Below, in pieces: positions 52,316 to 61,551 of a DNA stretch of 64,000 nt. A program made the position numbers and the translations under genes. This stretch comes from Symbioplanes lichenis. Its GTDB lineage: Bacteria > Actinomycetota > Actinomycetes > Mycobacteriales > Micromonosporaceae. The notes under the pieces were generated by a model. It saw only the letters and a list, made by a program, of their open reading frames with translations, was not told where the DNA came from and ran no database searches. Where the stretch lies: NCBI RefSeq assembly GCF_030709675.1, contig NZ_JAUZQD010000003.1, forward strand, positions 372,001-436,000, read 5' to 3'. How positions within the stretch are numbered: position 1 is the stretch's first letter; every line of letters starts with the position of its first letter.

Positions 52316-53608
52316 TCAGGACTTCGCAGGAGTCACCGCGGCCGAAGCAGCGGCAACAGCGGCCGCATTGGATGCAGCGGCGGTCACGGTGGATGCGGCC
52401 GCGGTGACGGTGGACGCGGCGGTGGCCACGGCGGCGGCGACGGGCTCGGCCCGCTTCCAGCGCTGCGCCTTCGGGGCCGCCGGGTCGATCTTCTTGCGCG
52501 CCGGGCGCTCGGTCGCCGGCCCGCGGTCGGGCAGCGCCAGCCGGAACACCTTCGCCCACGCGGAGCCGACCTGCTTGGGCAGCGGGCCGGTCACGTACTT
52601 GAGGTCGTACTTCTCGAAGAGCGCGCGGATCTTCGGGGCGATCTCGGCGTACCGGTTGCTCGGCAGGTCCGGGAAGAGGTGGTGCTCGATCTGGTGCGAC
52701 AGGTTGCCCGTCATGATGTGCATGGCCTTGCTGCCGCTGATGTTGGCCGAGCCGAGCATCTGGCGCAGGTACCACTCGCCGCGGGTCTCGCCCTCGATCG
52801 ACGTACGCTCGAAGGTCTCGACGCCCTGCGGGAAGTGGCCGCACATGATGACCGAGTGGGTCCACAGGTTGCGGACCAGGTTGGCCGTCGCGTTGGCCGC
52901 GATCGTGTGCAGGAAGGACGGCCCCGACAGCGCGGGGTGCAGCACGTAGTCCTTGAGCATCTGCTTGCCGATCTTGTTCCGGGTCGCGCGGAGGGCGGCA
53001 CGGAACTTCGGGTCACGGCGGCGCTTCTTGGTCTTGAGGTTGCGGCCCAGCTCGAGGTCGTAGGCTGCGATGCCGTACTCGAAGAAGCAGGCGTTGATGA
53101 AGTTGTAGAGCGGCTGGCCGAGCAGCGCCGGCGACCACGGCTGGTTCTCGTCGACGCGCATGATGCCGTAGCCGAGGTCGTTGTCCTTGCCGACCACGTT
53201 CGTGTACGTGTGGTGCAACTCGTTGTGCGAGTGCTTCCACTGCTCGGACGGCGACGCGTTGTCCCACTCCCACTTGGTCGAGTGGATCTTCGGGTCGCGC
53301 ATCCAGTCCCACTGGCCGTGCATGATGTTGTGGCCGATCTCCATGTTCTCGAGGATCTTGGCGATCGACAGGCCGGCCGTGCCCAGGATCCACGCCGGCG
53401 GGAAGAGCGAGAAGAGCAGCACCGCGCGGCTGCCCAGCTCCAGCCCGCGCTGCGTGCGGATGACCTTGCGGATGTACGCGGCGTCGCGCTCCCCGCGGCT
53501 CTCGATGACCTCGTCGCGGATGGCGTCGAGCTCGCGCCCGATCTGCTCGATGTCCTCGGGCGTGAGGTGGGCGATCGGGTTGTTTTCCTTGCGCTGCATG
53601 GTGGTCAT
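52316..53608 (-). CDS. Membrane fatty acid desaturase (DesA3-like)
   Basis: 430 residues. Three His boxes: HNIMH (93-97), HNELHH (128-133) and HQIEHH (about 300-306); hydrophobic segments AVLLFSLFPPAWILGTAGL and others. Introduces a cis double bond into acyl chains with O2 and two electrons. Resembles mycobacterial DesA3, including the neighbouring reductase. The last about 45 residues are Ala/Val/Thr repeats (AASTVTAAASTVTAAASN). AGGACTGCCC precedes ATG 53608. Follows the reductase gene by 8 nt. Confidence 0.9.
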   Translation of the reverse strand: MTTMQRKENNPIAHLTPEDIEQIGRELDAIRDEVIESRGERDAAYIRKVIRTQRGLELGSRAVLLFSLFPPAWILGTAGLSIAKILENMEIGHNIMHGQWDWMRDPKIHSTKWEWDNASPSEQWKHSHNELHHTYTNVVGKDNDLGYGIMRVDENQPWSPALLGQPLYNFINACFFEYGIAAYDLELGRNLKTKKRRRDPKFRAALRATRNKIGKQMLKDYVLHPALSGPSFLHTIAANATANLVRNLWTHSVIMCGHFPQGVETFERTSIEGETRGEWYLRQMLGSANISGSKAMHIMTGNLSHQIEHHLFPDLPSNRYAEIAPKIRALFEKYDLKYVTGPLPKQVGSAWAKVFRLALPDRGPATERPARKKIDPAAPKAQRWKRAEPVAAAVATAASTVTAAASTVTAAASNAAAVAAASAAVTPAKS

Positions 53609-53616
53609 GGGCAGTC

Positions 53617-54690
53617 CTAGAGTTCGATGCGGCAGGGGCCGGCGGCGGCGTTGATGCAGGTCTGGATGGGGATGTCGTCCCCGGGCTCGGCGACGGTCAC
53701 GGTCCCGTCGCGCAGGTCGCGCACCGCACCCTCGCGCAGGGGCAGCACGCACTTGAAACAGATGCCCATCCGGCAGCCGGAGGGCATGAGCACCCCGGCG
53801 GCCTCCCCGGCGTCCAGGATGGGCTCGGCACCGGAGGCGGGGACCGATTTCCCCGTACGCGAGAAGGTCACCTCGCCCCCGGCGGACGCGTCACCGACCA
53901 CCACGGGCCGGAAGCGCTCGGTGCGCAGGCGGGCGGTGGCACCGGCCTGCGCCCAGTGGGCCTCGAGATCGTCGAGGAGCTCGTTGGGGCCGCACGCCCA
54001 CGCGTCCCGCTCCAGATGGTCGGGCACGAGGTCGTCGAGGTCGGCGGGCTTGAGCCGGCCCTGCTCGGCGGTGTGCCGCTCGATCAGCCGGATCCGGCCC
54101 TCGGCGGCCAGCTTGCGCAGGTCGTTCCCGAAGACCACATCCCCTCCGGTACGCGCGGAGTGCACCACCACCACGTCCCGCAGCGAGGACAGGTGACCGC
54201 GCAGCAGGCCCATGACCGGGGTGACCCCGCTGCCCGCCGTCACGAACAAAGCCTTGTCCGGGGTTTGTGCGCCGAGGGTGAAGTCACCGGCCGGCAGGTC
54301 GAGGTGCACGATCGTGCCCGGCTTCGTGTAGCGCACCAGATGCGTACTGACCGCGCCGCCCGGCACCTCGTTGACGGTCACGGAGAAGCGGCCGTCGCGC
54401 AGGCCGGGGACGCTCGTCACGGAATAGGAGCGCCACAGCCGCACGCCGTTGACGTCCACGCCCAGCCGCACATATTGACCGGGGGTGTGCGGGCGCCAGC
54501 CGACGCCGGGGCGCAGCAGGAGCGAGGCGCTGCGGGCCGTCTCGGGCCGGACCGACTCGATCTTGGCGCGCAGGACCGTGCGGTTGCGCAGCGGGGCCAC
54601 TGCGTCGAGATAGTCGGTGGGAACCACCGGCGTCGTGATGAGTTCCACGACCCGCCAGGCCCCGTTGCGAAGCGCGTGCGTGACTGCCAT
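53617..54690 (-). CDS. Flavodoxin reductase / ferredoxin fusion (desaturase electron donor)
   Basis: 357 residues. FAD domain (PGQYVRLGVDVNGVRLWRSYSV with the RxYS motif), NAD(P) domain (LFVTAGSGVTPVMGLL), and a C-terminal plant-type [2Fe-2S] domain (MPSGCRMGICFKCVLPLREG, then CINAAAGPC). The order matches Rv3230c-like partners of DesA3. It passes electrons from NADPH to the desaturase next door. ATG 54690 (GTG 54693 alternative). Divergent from the PucR gene. Confidence 0.92.
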   Translation of the reverse strand: MAVTHALRNGAWRVVELITTPVVPTDYLDAVAPLRNRTVLRAKIESVRPETARSASLLLRPGVGWRPHTPGQYVRLGVDVNGVRLWRSYSVTSVPGLRDGRFSVTVNEVPGGAVSTHLVRYTKPGTIVHLDLPAGDFTLGAQTPDKALFVTAGSGVTPVMGLLRGHLSSLRDVVVVHSARTGGDVVFGNDLRKLAAEGRIRLIERHTAEQGRLKPADLDDLVPDHLERDAWACGPNELLDDLEAHWAQAGATARLRTERFRPVVVGDASAGGEVTFSRTGKSVPASGAEPILDAGEAAGVLMPSGCRMGICFKCVLPLREGAVRDLRDGTVTVAEPGDDIPIQTCINAAAGPCRIEL

Positions 54691-54766
54691 CACTCAAGGG
54701 TGCTGTGAGACGGGGACAAAGTCCTGACCGACAGAAGGGAATTGTCGGCCGGGTTATTGTTCGCAA

Positions 54767-55984
54767 GTGACAAGTTTGAGCTTCCGATTGTCGGAGAAGA
54801 CTGTCGCGCCGCTCGCCCAGGCGCTGCCCGAGGTCGCCCAGCAGACCATCGAGGCGATCACCTCCGAGGTGCCCGCCTACACCGAGGCGTTCGCCGGGGA
54901 GATGGGCGGCAAGATCGAGAAGGCGGTCCGGGCCGCCCTCGGCACCTTCCTCAAACTCGTCGCGCGCGCGGAGGGCCCCGACCCGGGTTCACCGCTCGCG
55001 CCGGCGCTCGAGGCCGCGTACGCGCTGGGGAGGGGTGAGGCACGGCAGGGCCGCAGCCTCGACGCGCTGCTGGCCGCGTACCGGGTCGGTGCTCGTGTCG
55101 CCTGGCGCGAGCTCGCCGCGATCAGCGTGCGCAGCGGCCAGCCCGCGTCCACCATCGCCCACTTCGCCGAGCTGGTCTTCGCCTACATTGACGAGCTCTC
55201 CGCCGCCAGCGTCACCGGCCACGCCGACGAGCTCGCCCTCTCCGGCCGCGAGCGCCGCCGCCGCCTCGAACGCCTCGCCCAGGTCCTCCTGGCCGGCGAG
55301 CCCCCGCAGGTCGTGGCGACGGCCGCCGAACAGGCCGACTGGCAGCCCCCGCAGACGCTGACGGCCGTCCTGCTGCCCGCCAGTGCCAGCCGCTCGATCG
55401 TCGACCTTCTCGACGCGCGCACCCTCTACGTTCCGGGCGACGACCAGACGACGGTCCTGCTCGTCCCGGACGCCACCCGGGCCCCGCTCCTGCGCCTCCT
55501 CGCCGCCGAGCGCGCCGTCGTCGGCCCGGCCCGGCCCTGGCTGCAGGTCCGCGACTCCCTAGACCGGGCGGTCCGCGTCGCCCGCATCGCCGGCCCGTCC
55601 GCGTCCGGCTCCTCCGTCGCCGGCCCTTCCGCCGCTGGCTCCTCCGCCTCTGGCACGTCTGCCTCTGTCATCGACGCCGAGGATCACCTGGTCGAGCTGG
55701 TGGTGGGCGCCGACGCCCGGGGCCTGGCCGACCTGCGCGAGAAGGCCCTGGCCCCGCTGGCGGGCGAAACGGACGCAGCGGCGGCGAAACTGGTCGAGAC
55801 GCTGCGCAGCTGGCTCCTCCACCAGGGCCGCCGCGAGGACGTCGCCGCCGACCTCTTCGTCCACCCCCAGACGGTCCGTTACCGCATGACCCGTCTCCGC
55901 GACATCTACGGCGACCGGCTCAAGGACCCGGCCTGGATCCTGCTGCTCACGGTCGCCCTGGCCCTCCCTGATCCTCAGGCCTGA
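54767..55984 (+). CDS. PucR-family helix-turn-helix regulator
   Basis: 405 residues. N-terminal helical RsbT/PucR-like sensor region (about 15-160), a middle GGDEF-like segment split by a Ser/Ala/Gly insert (GPSASGSSVAGPSAAGSSAS, 55596-55670), and a C-terminal HTH (REDVAADLFVHPQTVRYRMT, RLRDIYGDRLKDP). Divergent from the desaturase pair and so its likely regulator, as in other actinobacteria. GTG start at 54767. Confidence 0.87.
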   Translation: MTSLSFRLSEKTVAPLAQALPEVAQQTIEAITSEVPAYTEAFAGEMGGKIEKAVRAALGTFLKLVARAEGPDPGSPLAPALEAAYALGRGEARQGRSLDALLAAYRVGARVAWRELAAISVRSGQPASTIAHFAELVFAYIDELSAASVTGHADELALSGRERRRRLERLAQVLLAGEPPQVVATAAEQADWQPPQTLTAVLLPASASRSIVDLLDARTLYVPGDDQTTVLLVPDATRAPLLRLLAAERAVVGPARPWLQVRDSLDRAVRVARIAGPSASGSSVAGPSAAGSSASGTSASVIDAEDHLVELVVGADARGLADLREKALAPLAGETDAAAAKLVETLRSWLLHQGRREDVAADLFVHPQTVRYRMTRLRDIYGDRLKDPAWILLLTVALALPDPQA

Positions 55985-56165
55985 CGGCGTCCTCCTGGGC
56001 CCGCTCCCACCCCTCGGGGTCGGCGTCGTAGCTTCTCCTGTCGGCGAGCCACTGCTCGTACCCCGTGCCGTCGCCGTGGTAGAGCACCTGCAGGCCGAGC
56101 CACGTGATCGGGCCTCCCCTGTGCACGGTCCGCCCATCCCACCACGCGGGTACGACAGTTATCAG
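55947..56165 (-). CDS. Possible small hypothetical protein, start unassigned
   Basis: Reading to the stop at 55947, about 72 residues such as VPAWWDGRTVHRGGPITWLG and YEQWLADRRSYDADPEGWE have convincing composition and codon bias, but no ATG/GTG/TTG lies at the expected place: CTG 56165 is the nearest, an ATG at about 56247 the next. Overlaps the PucR 3-prime end by 38 bp (convergent). Confidence 0.3.
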   Translation of the reverse strand: MITVVPAWWDGRTVHRGGPITWLGLQVLYHGDGTGYEQWLADRRSYDADPEGWERAQEDAVRPEDQGGPGRP

Positions 56166-56243
56166 CCCGCGCGGACCACGGCTGCCGCGACCGCCGCTCG
56201 ACCCGGCGGGCGGGGCAAGATCGGCGGGCGTAGCCTTCCCGGC

Positions 56244-57278
56244 ATGGATCATCGTCCGCTGGGGCGCACCGGCGTCCAGGTCAGTCCGTTGTGTCTCGGC
56301 ACCATGATGTTCGGGTCGTGGGGCAATCCGGATCATGTCGAGTCGATCCGGATCGTGCACGCGGCGCTCGACGCGGGGATCAACTTCGTGGACACCGCGG
56401 ATCTCTACTCGCACGGGGAGTCCGAGGAAATCCTGGGCAAGGCGCTCGCCGGGCGGCGGGACGACGTGGTGCTGGCCAGCAAGTTCCACCATCCGGCCGG
56501 GGACGACGTCAACATGCGGGGCAACTCGCGGCGCTGGATCATGCGCGCGGCCGAGGACAGCCTGCGGCGGCTCGGCACCGACTACCTCGACCTCTACCAG
56601 GTGCACCGGCCGGACCCGCTGACGGACATCGACGAGACGCTGGGCGCGCTGACCGATCTCGTACGCCAGGGAAAGATCCGTTACTTCGGCACGTCGACCT
56701 TCCCGGCCCACCAGATCGTCCAGGCGCAGTGGACGGCCGAGCGGCGCCACCGTGAGCGCTTCGTCACGGAGCAGCCGCCCTACTCGATCCTGGCCCGGGG
56801 CATCGAGGCCGACGTGCTGCCGGTCGCCCAGGAGTACGGGCTGGGCGTCATGACGTGGAGCCCGCTCAACGGGGGCTGGCTGAGCGGGAAGTTCCGCAAG
56901 GGCGCCGACCCGGGGAGCAACCGGGCGAAGGGCTCGTGGCTGCCGGAGAAGTACGACATCGGCGACCCGCGGAACGCCGCCAAGCTCGACGCGGCCGACG
57001 CGCTGGGCCGGCTGGCGGACGAGGCGGGGCTCTCGCTCGTCCACCTGGCGATCGGGTTCGTCCTGGCCCATCCGGGCGTGACCGCGCCGATCATCGGGCC
57101 GCGGACCATGGCCCAGCTGGAGAGCCAGCTCGGCGCGGCGGACGTGCGCCTGAGCGACGACATCCTCGACCGGATCGACGCGATCGTGCCGCCGGGGAGG
57201 AACCTGTCCGACGACGACGCCGACTACGTGCCGCCGGCCCTCGCCGACGCGAGCCTGCGCCGGCGGGCGACCCGATGA
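56244..57278 (+). CDS. Aldo/keto reductase
   Basis: 344 residues. LGRTGVQVSPLCLGTMMFGS, DTADLYSHGESEEILGKAL (catalytic Asp/Tyr), VLASKFHHPAGDD (Lys), LDLYQVHRPDPLTDIDET (His), SPLNGGWLSGKFR, and APIIGPRTMAQLESQL (NADPH clamp). Typical of the YhdN/tas group. Stop overlaps the FdhF start (ATGA), so the two are one unit. Not close to the other AKR in this window (10197). Confidence 0.92.
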   Translation: MDHRPLGRTGVQVSPLCLGTMMFGSWGNPDHVESIRIVHAALDAGINFVDTADLYSHGESEEILGKALAGRRDDVVLASKFHHPAGDDVNMRGNSRRWIMRAAEDSLRRLGTDYLDLYQVHRPDPLTDIDETLGALTDLVRQGKIRYFGTSTFPAHQIVQAQWTAERRHRERFVTEQPPYSILARGIEADVLPVAQEYGLGVMTWSPLNGGWLSGKFRKGADPGSNRAKGSWLPEKYDIGDPRNAAKLDAADALGRLADEAGLSLVHLAIGFVLAHPGVTAPIIGPRTMAQLESQLGAADVRLSDDILDRIDAIVPPGRNLSDDDADYVPPALADASLRRRATR

Positions 57279-57360
57279 GCATCGACGGTGATCGGCTGGA
57301 ACAAAGCCTGGGGGACGGTCCGATGAGCGTCGACGGCGATCGGCTGGGGCAGGGCGCTCC
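57272..57360. repeat. 48-bp duplication of the FdhF gene 5-prime end
   Basis: CCGATGAGCATCGACGGTGA at 57272 and CCGATGAGCGTCGACGGCGA at 57320: a 48-bp repeat carrying the start codon, in frame. Same type as the pcaJ event. Confidence 0.85.
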
Positions 57361-59794
57361 GGGCGTACCGGCGCGGGGGCGCGGACCCGGCAGCAAGGCC
57401 GCGCCGGCGCAGCGGGACTGCACCCATCCCTCGGCCGGGTGGGGGGCCGCGCTGAGCGTCGGCAATGTGGTCGCCAAGACCCGCGAGCCGCTCGCCGGAC
57501 CGCACGCCATGCTCAAGATGAACCAGCTCAAGCTGGGGAAGAAGGGCGGCGGCTACGACTGCCCGGGCTGCGCGTGGCCGGACGACCGCAACGGCCTGCA
57601 CCTCGACATCTGCGAGAACGGCATCAAGCACGTCACGTGGGAGATGACCCGCAAGCGGGCCGGCGCGGACTTCTTCGCTCAGCACACAGTGAGCGAATTG
57701 AACACGTGGACCGACTTCGACCTGGAGAACGCGGGCCGGCTCACCGAGCCGATGGTCTACAACGCTCAAACGGACAAGTACGAACCGATCGCTTGGGACG
57801 CGGCGTTCCGGCTGATCGGCGACACGCTGCGCGCCCTGCCGAGTCCGCACGCCGCGTCGTTCTACACGTCGGGGCGGCTCAGCAACGAGGGCACGTTCGT
57901 CTATCAGCTGCTGACCCGCGAGTTCGGCACCAACAACCAGCCGGACTGCTCGAACATGTGCCACGAGGCGAGCGGCCGGGCGCTGACCGCGGCGATCGGG
58001 ACGGGCAAGGGCACCTGCGACCTCGAGGACTGGGAGTCCACCGACTTCCTCATGCTGATGGCGGTCAACGCGGCGTCCAACGCGCCGCGGATGCTCACGG
58101 CGCTGGCGAAGGCCGCCGCCAACGGGGCCGAGATCGTGCACGTCAACCCGCTGATCGAGGCGGCGTCCCGGCGCACGATCGTGCCGCACGACTTCACGGA
58201 CATGGCGCTGTTCAAAGCGACACGAACGGGCACCATGAACGTGCAACCGCGCATCGGCGGCGATCTCGCGCTGCTGCGGGGCATCGCCAAGGTGGTGCTC
58301 GAGCAGGGCGCGGTCGACCGGCACTTCATCGAGGAGCACACCGCCCGGTACGACGCGTACGCCCGGCAGGTCGGCGACACGTCCTGGGCCGACATCGTCC
58401 ACCAGTCCGGCGTGACCGAGGACGTCATCCGTGAGCTGGCCGGGAAGTACATCGCGTCCAAGCGTGCGATCATCGCCTGGTGCCTCGGGCTGACCCAGCA
58501 GATCCACAGCGTCGACACGATGCGCGAGATCATGAACGTCCTGCTGCTCCGGGGCATGATCGGCGTCAAGGGCGCCGGCCCGTCCCCGATCCGCGGGCAC
58601 AGCAACGTGCAGGGCAACCGCACGTGCGGCATCAACCACCACCCGACCGAGAAGTGGCTGGCCAAGCACGACGCGGCCACCGGCATCGTGTCGCCCCGCG
58701 AGCGTGGCCTGGGCACGGTCGAGACGATCGAGGCGATGCGGGACGGCCGGGTACGCGTCTTCGTGAGCCTCGGCGGCAACTTCGCCCTGGCCGCGCCGGA
58801 CACCGGGCACACCTTCGCGGCGCTGCGTAACACCGAGCTCACCGTGCAGGTCAGCACGAAGCTCAACCGCAGTCATCTCGTACACGGCAAGCAGGCTTTG
58901 ATCTTGCCGTGCCTGGCCCGGTCCGAGCGCGACGACACCGACGCCGGCGAGCAGGGCATCACGGTCGAGGACTCGATGAGCTACGTGCACCTGTCCTACG
59001 GCAAGCGGAAGCCGCCGTCTTCCGCGCTCAAGTCGGAGATCGCCATCATCTGCGGCATGGCCCGCGCCACGCTGCCGACGTCGGCGACGCCGTGGGAGAC
59101 CTATGCCCGCGACTACGACACGATCCGGGACGTGATGGCCGAGGCGCTCGACGGCTTCGAGAACTTCAACAAGCTCGTCCACGACAGCATCGGCTTCCGC
59201 CTCCCGCAGCCCGCCCGCGAGCGCGTGTGGCTGACCGCCACCGGCAAGGCCGAGTTCCACACGTCGCCGCTGCCCGACGTGGTGCCGCCCGCGGACAGGT
59301 TCATGCTGTCCACGGTTCGCTCGCACGATCAGTGGAACACCACGATCTACTCCGACAACGACCGTTACCGGGGTCTGAAGAACAGCCGGACCGTGCTCTT
59401 CATGAACCCGGACGACATGGCGGCGCTCGGGCTCACGCAGTTCGCCCTGATCGACATCACGAGCCACGCGCGCGACGGCAGCACGCGATCGGTGTACGGC
59501 TATCGGGCGGTCGCCTATGACACGCCGCGGCAGAGTGTCACCGGCTACATGCCCGAGCTGAACGTTTTGTGCGCGTTGAGCGATCACAGCCCGCAGAGCG
59601 AGCAGCCGCTGACCAAGCACCTGATCGTGTCGATCACTCCGCACGTTCCCGCTCAGGCCGACCCGCGCGCTTCCGCTCAGGCCGATCCGCACGCTTCCGC
59701 TCAGGCCGACCTGCACGCTTCCGCTCAGGCCGACCTGCACGCTTCCGCTCAGGCCGACCTGCACGCTTCCGCTCAGGCCAGCCCGGCGCGGTGA
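57275..59794 (+). CDS. FdhF/YdeP-family molybdopterin oxidoreductase
   Basis: 839 residues. After a repeated N-terminus, GGGYDCPGCAWPDDRNGLHL (Cys pair of the FdhF/YdeP group), SFYTSGRLSNEGTFVYQL, CSNMCHEASG, VHVNPLIEAASRRTIVPHDF, GAGPSPIRGHSNVQGNRTC, and the C-terminal Mo-binding domain (RSHDQWNTTIYSDNDRYRGL). Relatives bind bis-MGD molybdenum and are linked to formate or acid-response redox; no accessory subunits lie here. The first 32 residues contain a 16-residue in-frame duplication (MSIDGDRLEQSLGDGP / MSVDGDRLGQGAPG). The C-terminal about 45 residues are AQADLHAS repeats. Start overlaps the AKR stop (ATGA). Confidence 0.9.
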   Translation: MSIDGDRLEQSLGDGPMSVDGDRLGQGAPGVPARGRGPGSKAAPAQRDCTHPSAGWGAALSVGNVVAKTREPLAGPHAMLKMNQLKLGKKGGGYDCPGCAWPDDRNGLHLDICENGIKHVTWEMTRKRAGADFFAQHTVSELNTWTDFDLENAGRLTEPMVYNAQTDKYEPIAWDAAFRLIGDTLRALPSPHAASFYTSGRLSNEGTFVYQLLTREFGTNNQPDCSNMCHEASGRALTAAIGTGKGTCDLEDWESTDFLMLMAVNAASNAPRMLTALAKAAANGAEIVHVNPLIEAASRRTIVPHDFTDMALFKATRTGTMNVQPRIGGDLALLRGIAKVVLEQGAVDRHFIEEHTARYDAYARQVGDTSWADIVHQSGVTEDVIRELAGKYIASKRAIIAWCLGLTQQIHSVDTMREIMNVLLLRGMIGVKGAGPSPIRGHSNVQGNRTCGINHHPTEKWLAKHDAATGIVSPRERGLGTVETIEAMRDGRVRVFVSLGGNFALAAPDTGHTFAALRNTELTVQVSTKLNRSHLVHGKQALILPCLARSERDDTDAGEQGITVEDSMSYVHLSYGKRKPPSSALKSEIAIICGMARATLPTSATPWETYARDYDTIRDVMAEALDGFENFNKLVHDSIGFRLPQPARERVWLTATGKAEFHTSPLPDVVPPADRFMLSTVRSHDQWNTTIYSDNDRYRGLKNSRTVLFMNPDDMAALGLTQFALIDITSHARDGSTRSVYGYRAVAYDTPRQSVTGYMPELNVLCALSDHSPQSEQPLTKHLIVSITPHVPAQADPRASAQADPHASAQADLHASAQADLHASAQADLHASAQASPAR
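59653..59780. repeat. 24-bp in-frame repeat at the FdhF C-terminus
   Basis: Five units of GCTCAGGCCGACCTGCACGC plus TTCC, three of them identical (AQADLHAS), the first two slightly varied (AQADPRAS, AQADPHAS), then a short AQAS end. Confidence 0.9.
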
Positions 59795-60044
59795 GCCAGG
59801 ACCGCTAGTTGCGTACGGTCGCGCGCCTGCAATTTCCCGAGCAGGCGCCCGACGTACGTCCGCGCCGTGGCCGGGCTCAGGAAGAGAGCCGCCGCGATCT
59901 CCTGGTTGGACTCGCCGAGCCCGACCCGGGCCAGCACCTCGCGTTCCCGGGTCGTCAGCCGGTCGAGCCGCGGATCCGGAGCGGGGGCGGGCCCTGCGCG
60001 GCGAGCCGGCTCATGACCCAGGGGCGCCCCACCGAGCCGCGTGC
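59773..60044 (-). pseudogene. Remnant of a LuxR-type response regulator (HTH domain only)
   Basis: Ends with a complete LuxR/GerE helix-turn-helix: LDRLTTREREVLARVGLGES, NQEIAAALFLSPATARTYVG, RLLGKLQARDRTQLAVLAHR. The receiver domain normally before it is missing; upstream comes directly the stop of the DUF6518 gene (60045). No start codon is in frame before the HTH. A frame-shifted MSRLAAQG (ATG near 60013) could be the last trace of the interdomain helix. The 3-prime end overlaps the FdhF end by 22 bp, convergent. Confidence 0.7.
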
Positions 60045-60614
60045 TCAGGCGAAGCCCGTCGCGGCGAAAAGGCCATAACCCACAGCCCCCACGGGTACGA
60101 GACACAGCGCCGCCGCCGCGCGTAAACGCCAGGTGGGAGCGACCGCCAGCGTCAGCAGCACCGCGAGCACGAGCCGGACCGCGACCACGCCGGTCTCGCC
60201 GTGCTCCCGCGCGGCCAGCAGCACCGCCTCGGCGACCAGCACCCCGCCCGGCAGGCTGAGCGCCACGATGCGCCGCCACCCCTCGCGCCGGGCCAACCCG
60301 CCCGCGACCCCGAACACGATCCCGCTCACCACGCCGAAGCCCATCCACAGCAGCGCGTACGGGGCCCACATGTTCGACCAGTCGTCCTGCTGGATGAGCG
60401 CCGCGGCCAGGTAGTAGCTCGGCACCGCCACTACCAGCATCACCACGGCGCCCGCGACGCCCCAGCGCGTGCGGAACGTCAGCAGAAACGCGGCCACCGC
60501 CCAGATCGCCATGCTGTTCCCGAGATCGCCCAGCGGCCACGGCACGTACTTGATCCAGACGAAGTCGAGGAACCCGAACAGGAACCCGGCCCCGGCCGCC
60601 CGCACGATCTTCAT
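60045..60614 (-). CDS. DUF6518-like membrane protein
   Basis: 189 residues, about six TM helices (for example LGNSMAIWAVAAFLLTFRT, VAGAVVMLVVAVPSYYLAA, FGVVSGIVFGVAGGLA, LRAAAALCLVPVGAVGYGLF). Looks like the actinobacterial DUF6518 family; no known function. ATG 60614. Confidence 0.78.
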   Translation of the reverse strand: MKIVRAAGAGFLFGFLDFVWIKYVPWPLGDLGNSMAIWAVAAFLLTFRTRWGVAGAVVMLVVAVPSYYLAAALIQQDDWSNMWAPYALLWMGFGVVSGIVFGVAGGLARREGWRRIVALSLPGGVLVAEAVLLAAREHGETGVVAVRLVLAVLLTLAVAPTWRLRAAAALCLVPVGAVGYGLFAATGFA

Positions 60615-60795
60615 GCCCCGATCGTAGGGACGCCGCCGTCCCGCCGGATCCAACCGGCGGCGGAACCCGCTCGCGGCGCCTGCGACTTTCGGCCTATTGT
60701 CGCGACCGCACGCCTCGGTGGCGGCTGGACCGGCGGCTGAAGGCGGCGGGACCGGAGACGCCCTGGGCGACCGGCGTGCCCGCCACCGGGCTCGG

Positions 60796-61455
60796 TCAGG
60801 GCAGCGATCGGGCGTGCCGGAGGGGCGATGCGCCGTACCGGAGGCGGTAGTCGCGGCTGAACTGCGAGGCGCTCACGTATCCGACCGCGGTGGCGGCCGA
60901 CGCGGCGCTGTAGGAGCCGGTCGCCAGCAGCTGCCGGGCGCGTTGCAACTTCAGCTGCTTGTGGAACTGCATCGGACTGGTGCCCGTGGCCTGCCGGAAG
61001 TGCTTCGTCAACGTGCTCGGGCCGCAGTGCGCGACGGCCGCCAGCTCGGCGAGCGAGACCCTCTGGTCCACCTTCCCGGCGAGATGAGCGGCGGCCACCC
61101 GTACCGTCGCCAAGGGGCCGGACGCCAGCACGGCCGGCAGCGCGCCACCGAGCGGGCCGGTCAGCACGCGATAGAGGATCTCGTCCTCCACGCGCCGGGA
61201 CAGAACATCGGCGTGGTCCGGCTCCTCGTTGAGTTCCACCCAGCGCGACACCGCATCGAGCAGCCGCTCGTCCATCCGCGCGGTCGCGAAGACCCGGCCC
61301 GCCGGCCGCACGGTCCCTCGGTCGTCACCGACCTCCACGACCAGCTCGGCCAGGACGCGCTCGTCGAGGACCAGGGTCACCGCACGGTACGGAGTCTCGA
61401 ACACCGCCGAGACGGGCGCGTCGATCACTCCGACGAACAGTCCGCTGGTCAGCAA
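60796..61455 (-). CDS. AraC-family regulator, N-terminally truncated
   Basis: 219 residues against about 290-300 for the AraC_N/pfam06719 group. It begins inside the cupin-like sensor (APVSAVFETPYRAVTLVLDE) and keeps the two HTH motifs (SLAELAAVAHCGPSTLTKHF; SASAATAVGYVSASQFSRDY). The start would be a TTG at 61455, just after an in-frame TGA; the first about 70 residues of the family are absent. Either a degraded gene or a short form. DNA-binding half looks intact. Confidence 0.65.
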   Translation of the reverse strand: MLTSGLFVGVIDAPVSAVFETPYRAVTLVLDERVLAELVVEVGDDRGTVRPAGRVFATARMDERLLDAVSRWVELNEEPDHADVLSRRVEDEILYRVLTGPLGGALPAVLASGPLATVRVAAAHLAGKVDQRVSLAELAAVAHCGPSTLTKHFRQATGTSPMQFHKQLKLQRARQLLATGSYSAASAATAVGYVSASQFSRDYRLRYGASPLRHARSLP

Positions 61456-61509
61456 GTATCACCGTTTCCGGGAGGCTTCCCGCCCCCGGGCCACGGCGTA
61501 GGCCGTCCG

Positions 61510-61545
61510 GCCCGGCCGCCGCGAGAAGGGTCGCGGCGGCCGGGC
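61510..61545. terminator. ileS terminator hairpin
   Basis: 15-bp perfect arms (61510-61524, 61531-61545; GCCCGGCCGCCGCGA / TCGCGGCGGCCGGGC) with a 6-nt loop, 7 bp after the ileS stop (minus strand). No T-run. Confidence 0.85.
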
Positions 61546-61551
61546 GTACGG

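Noticed and set aside
56855..57274. N-terminal extension of the FdhF frame
   Set aside because: Runs through the aldo/keto reductase in another frame as Arg-rich nonsense; ATG 57275 with ATGA overlap is the natural start.
60643..60656. GGATCCAAC resembling the VanR-type operator
   Set aside because: Only a half-site; the palindrome is broken (CCGGATCCAACC) and it is not followed by a catabolic gene.
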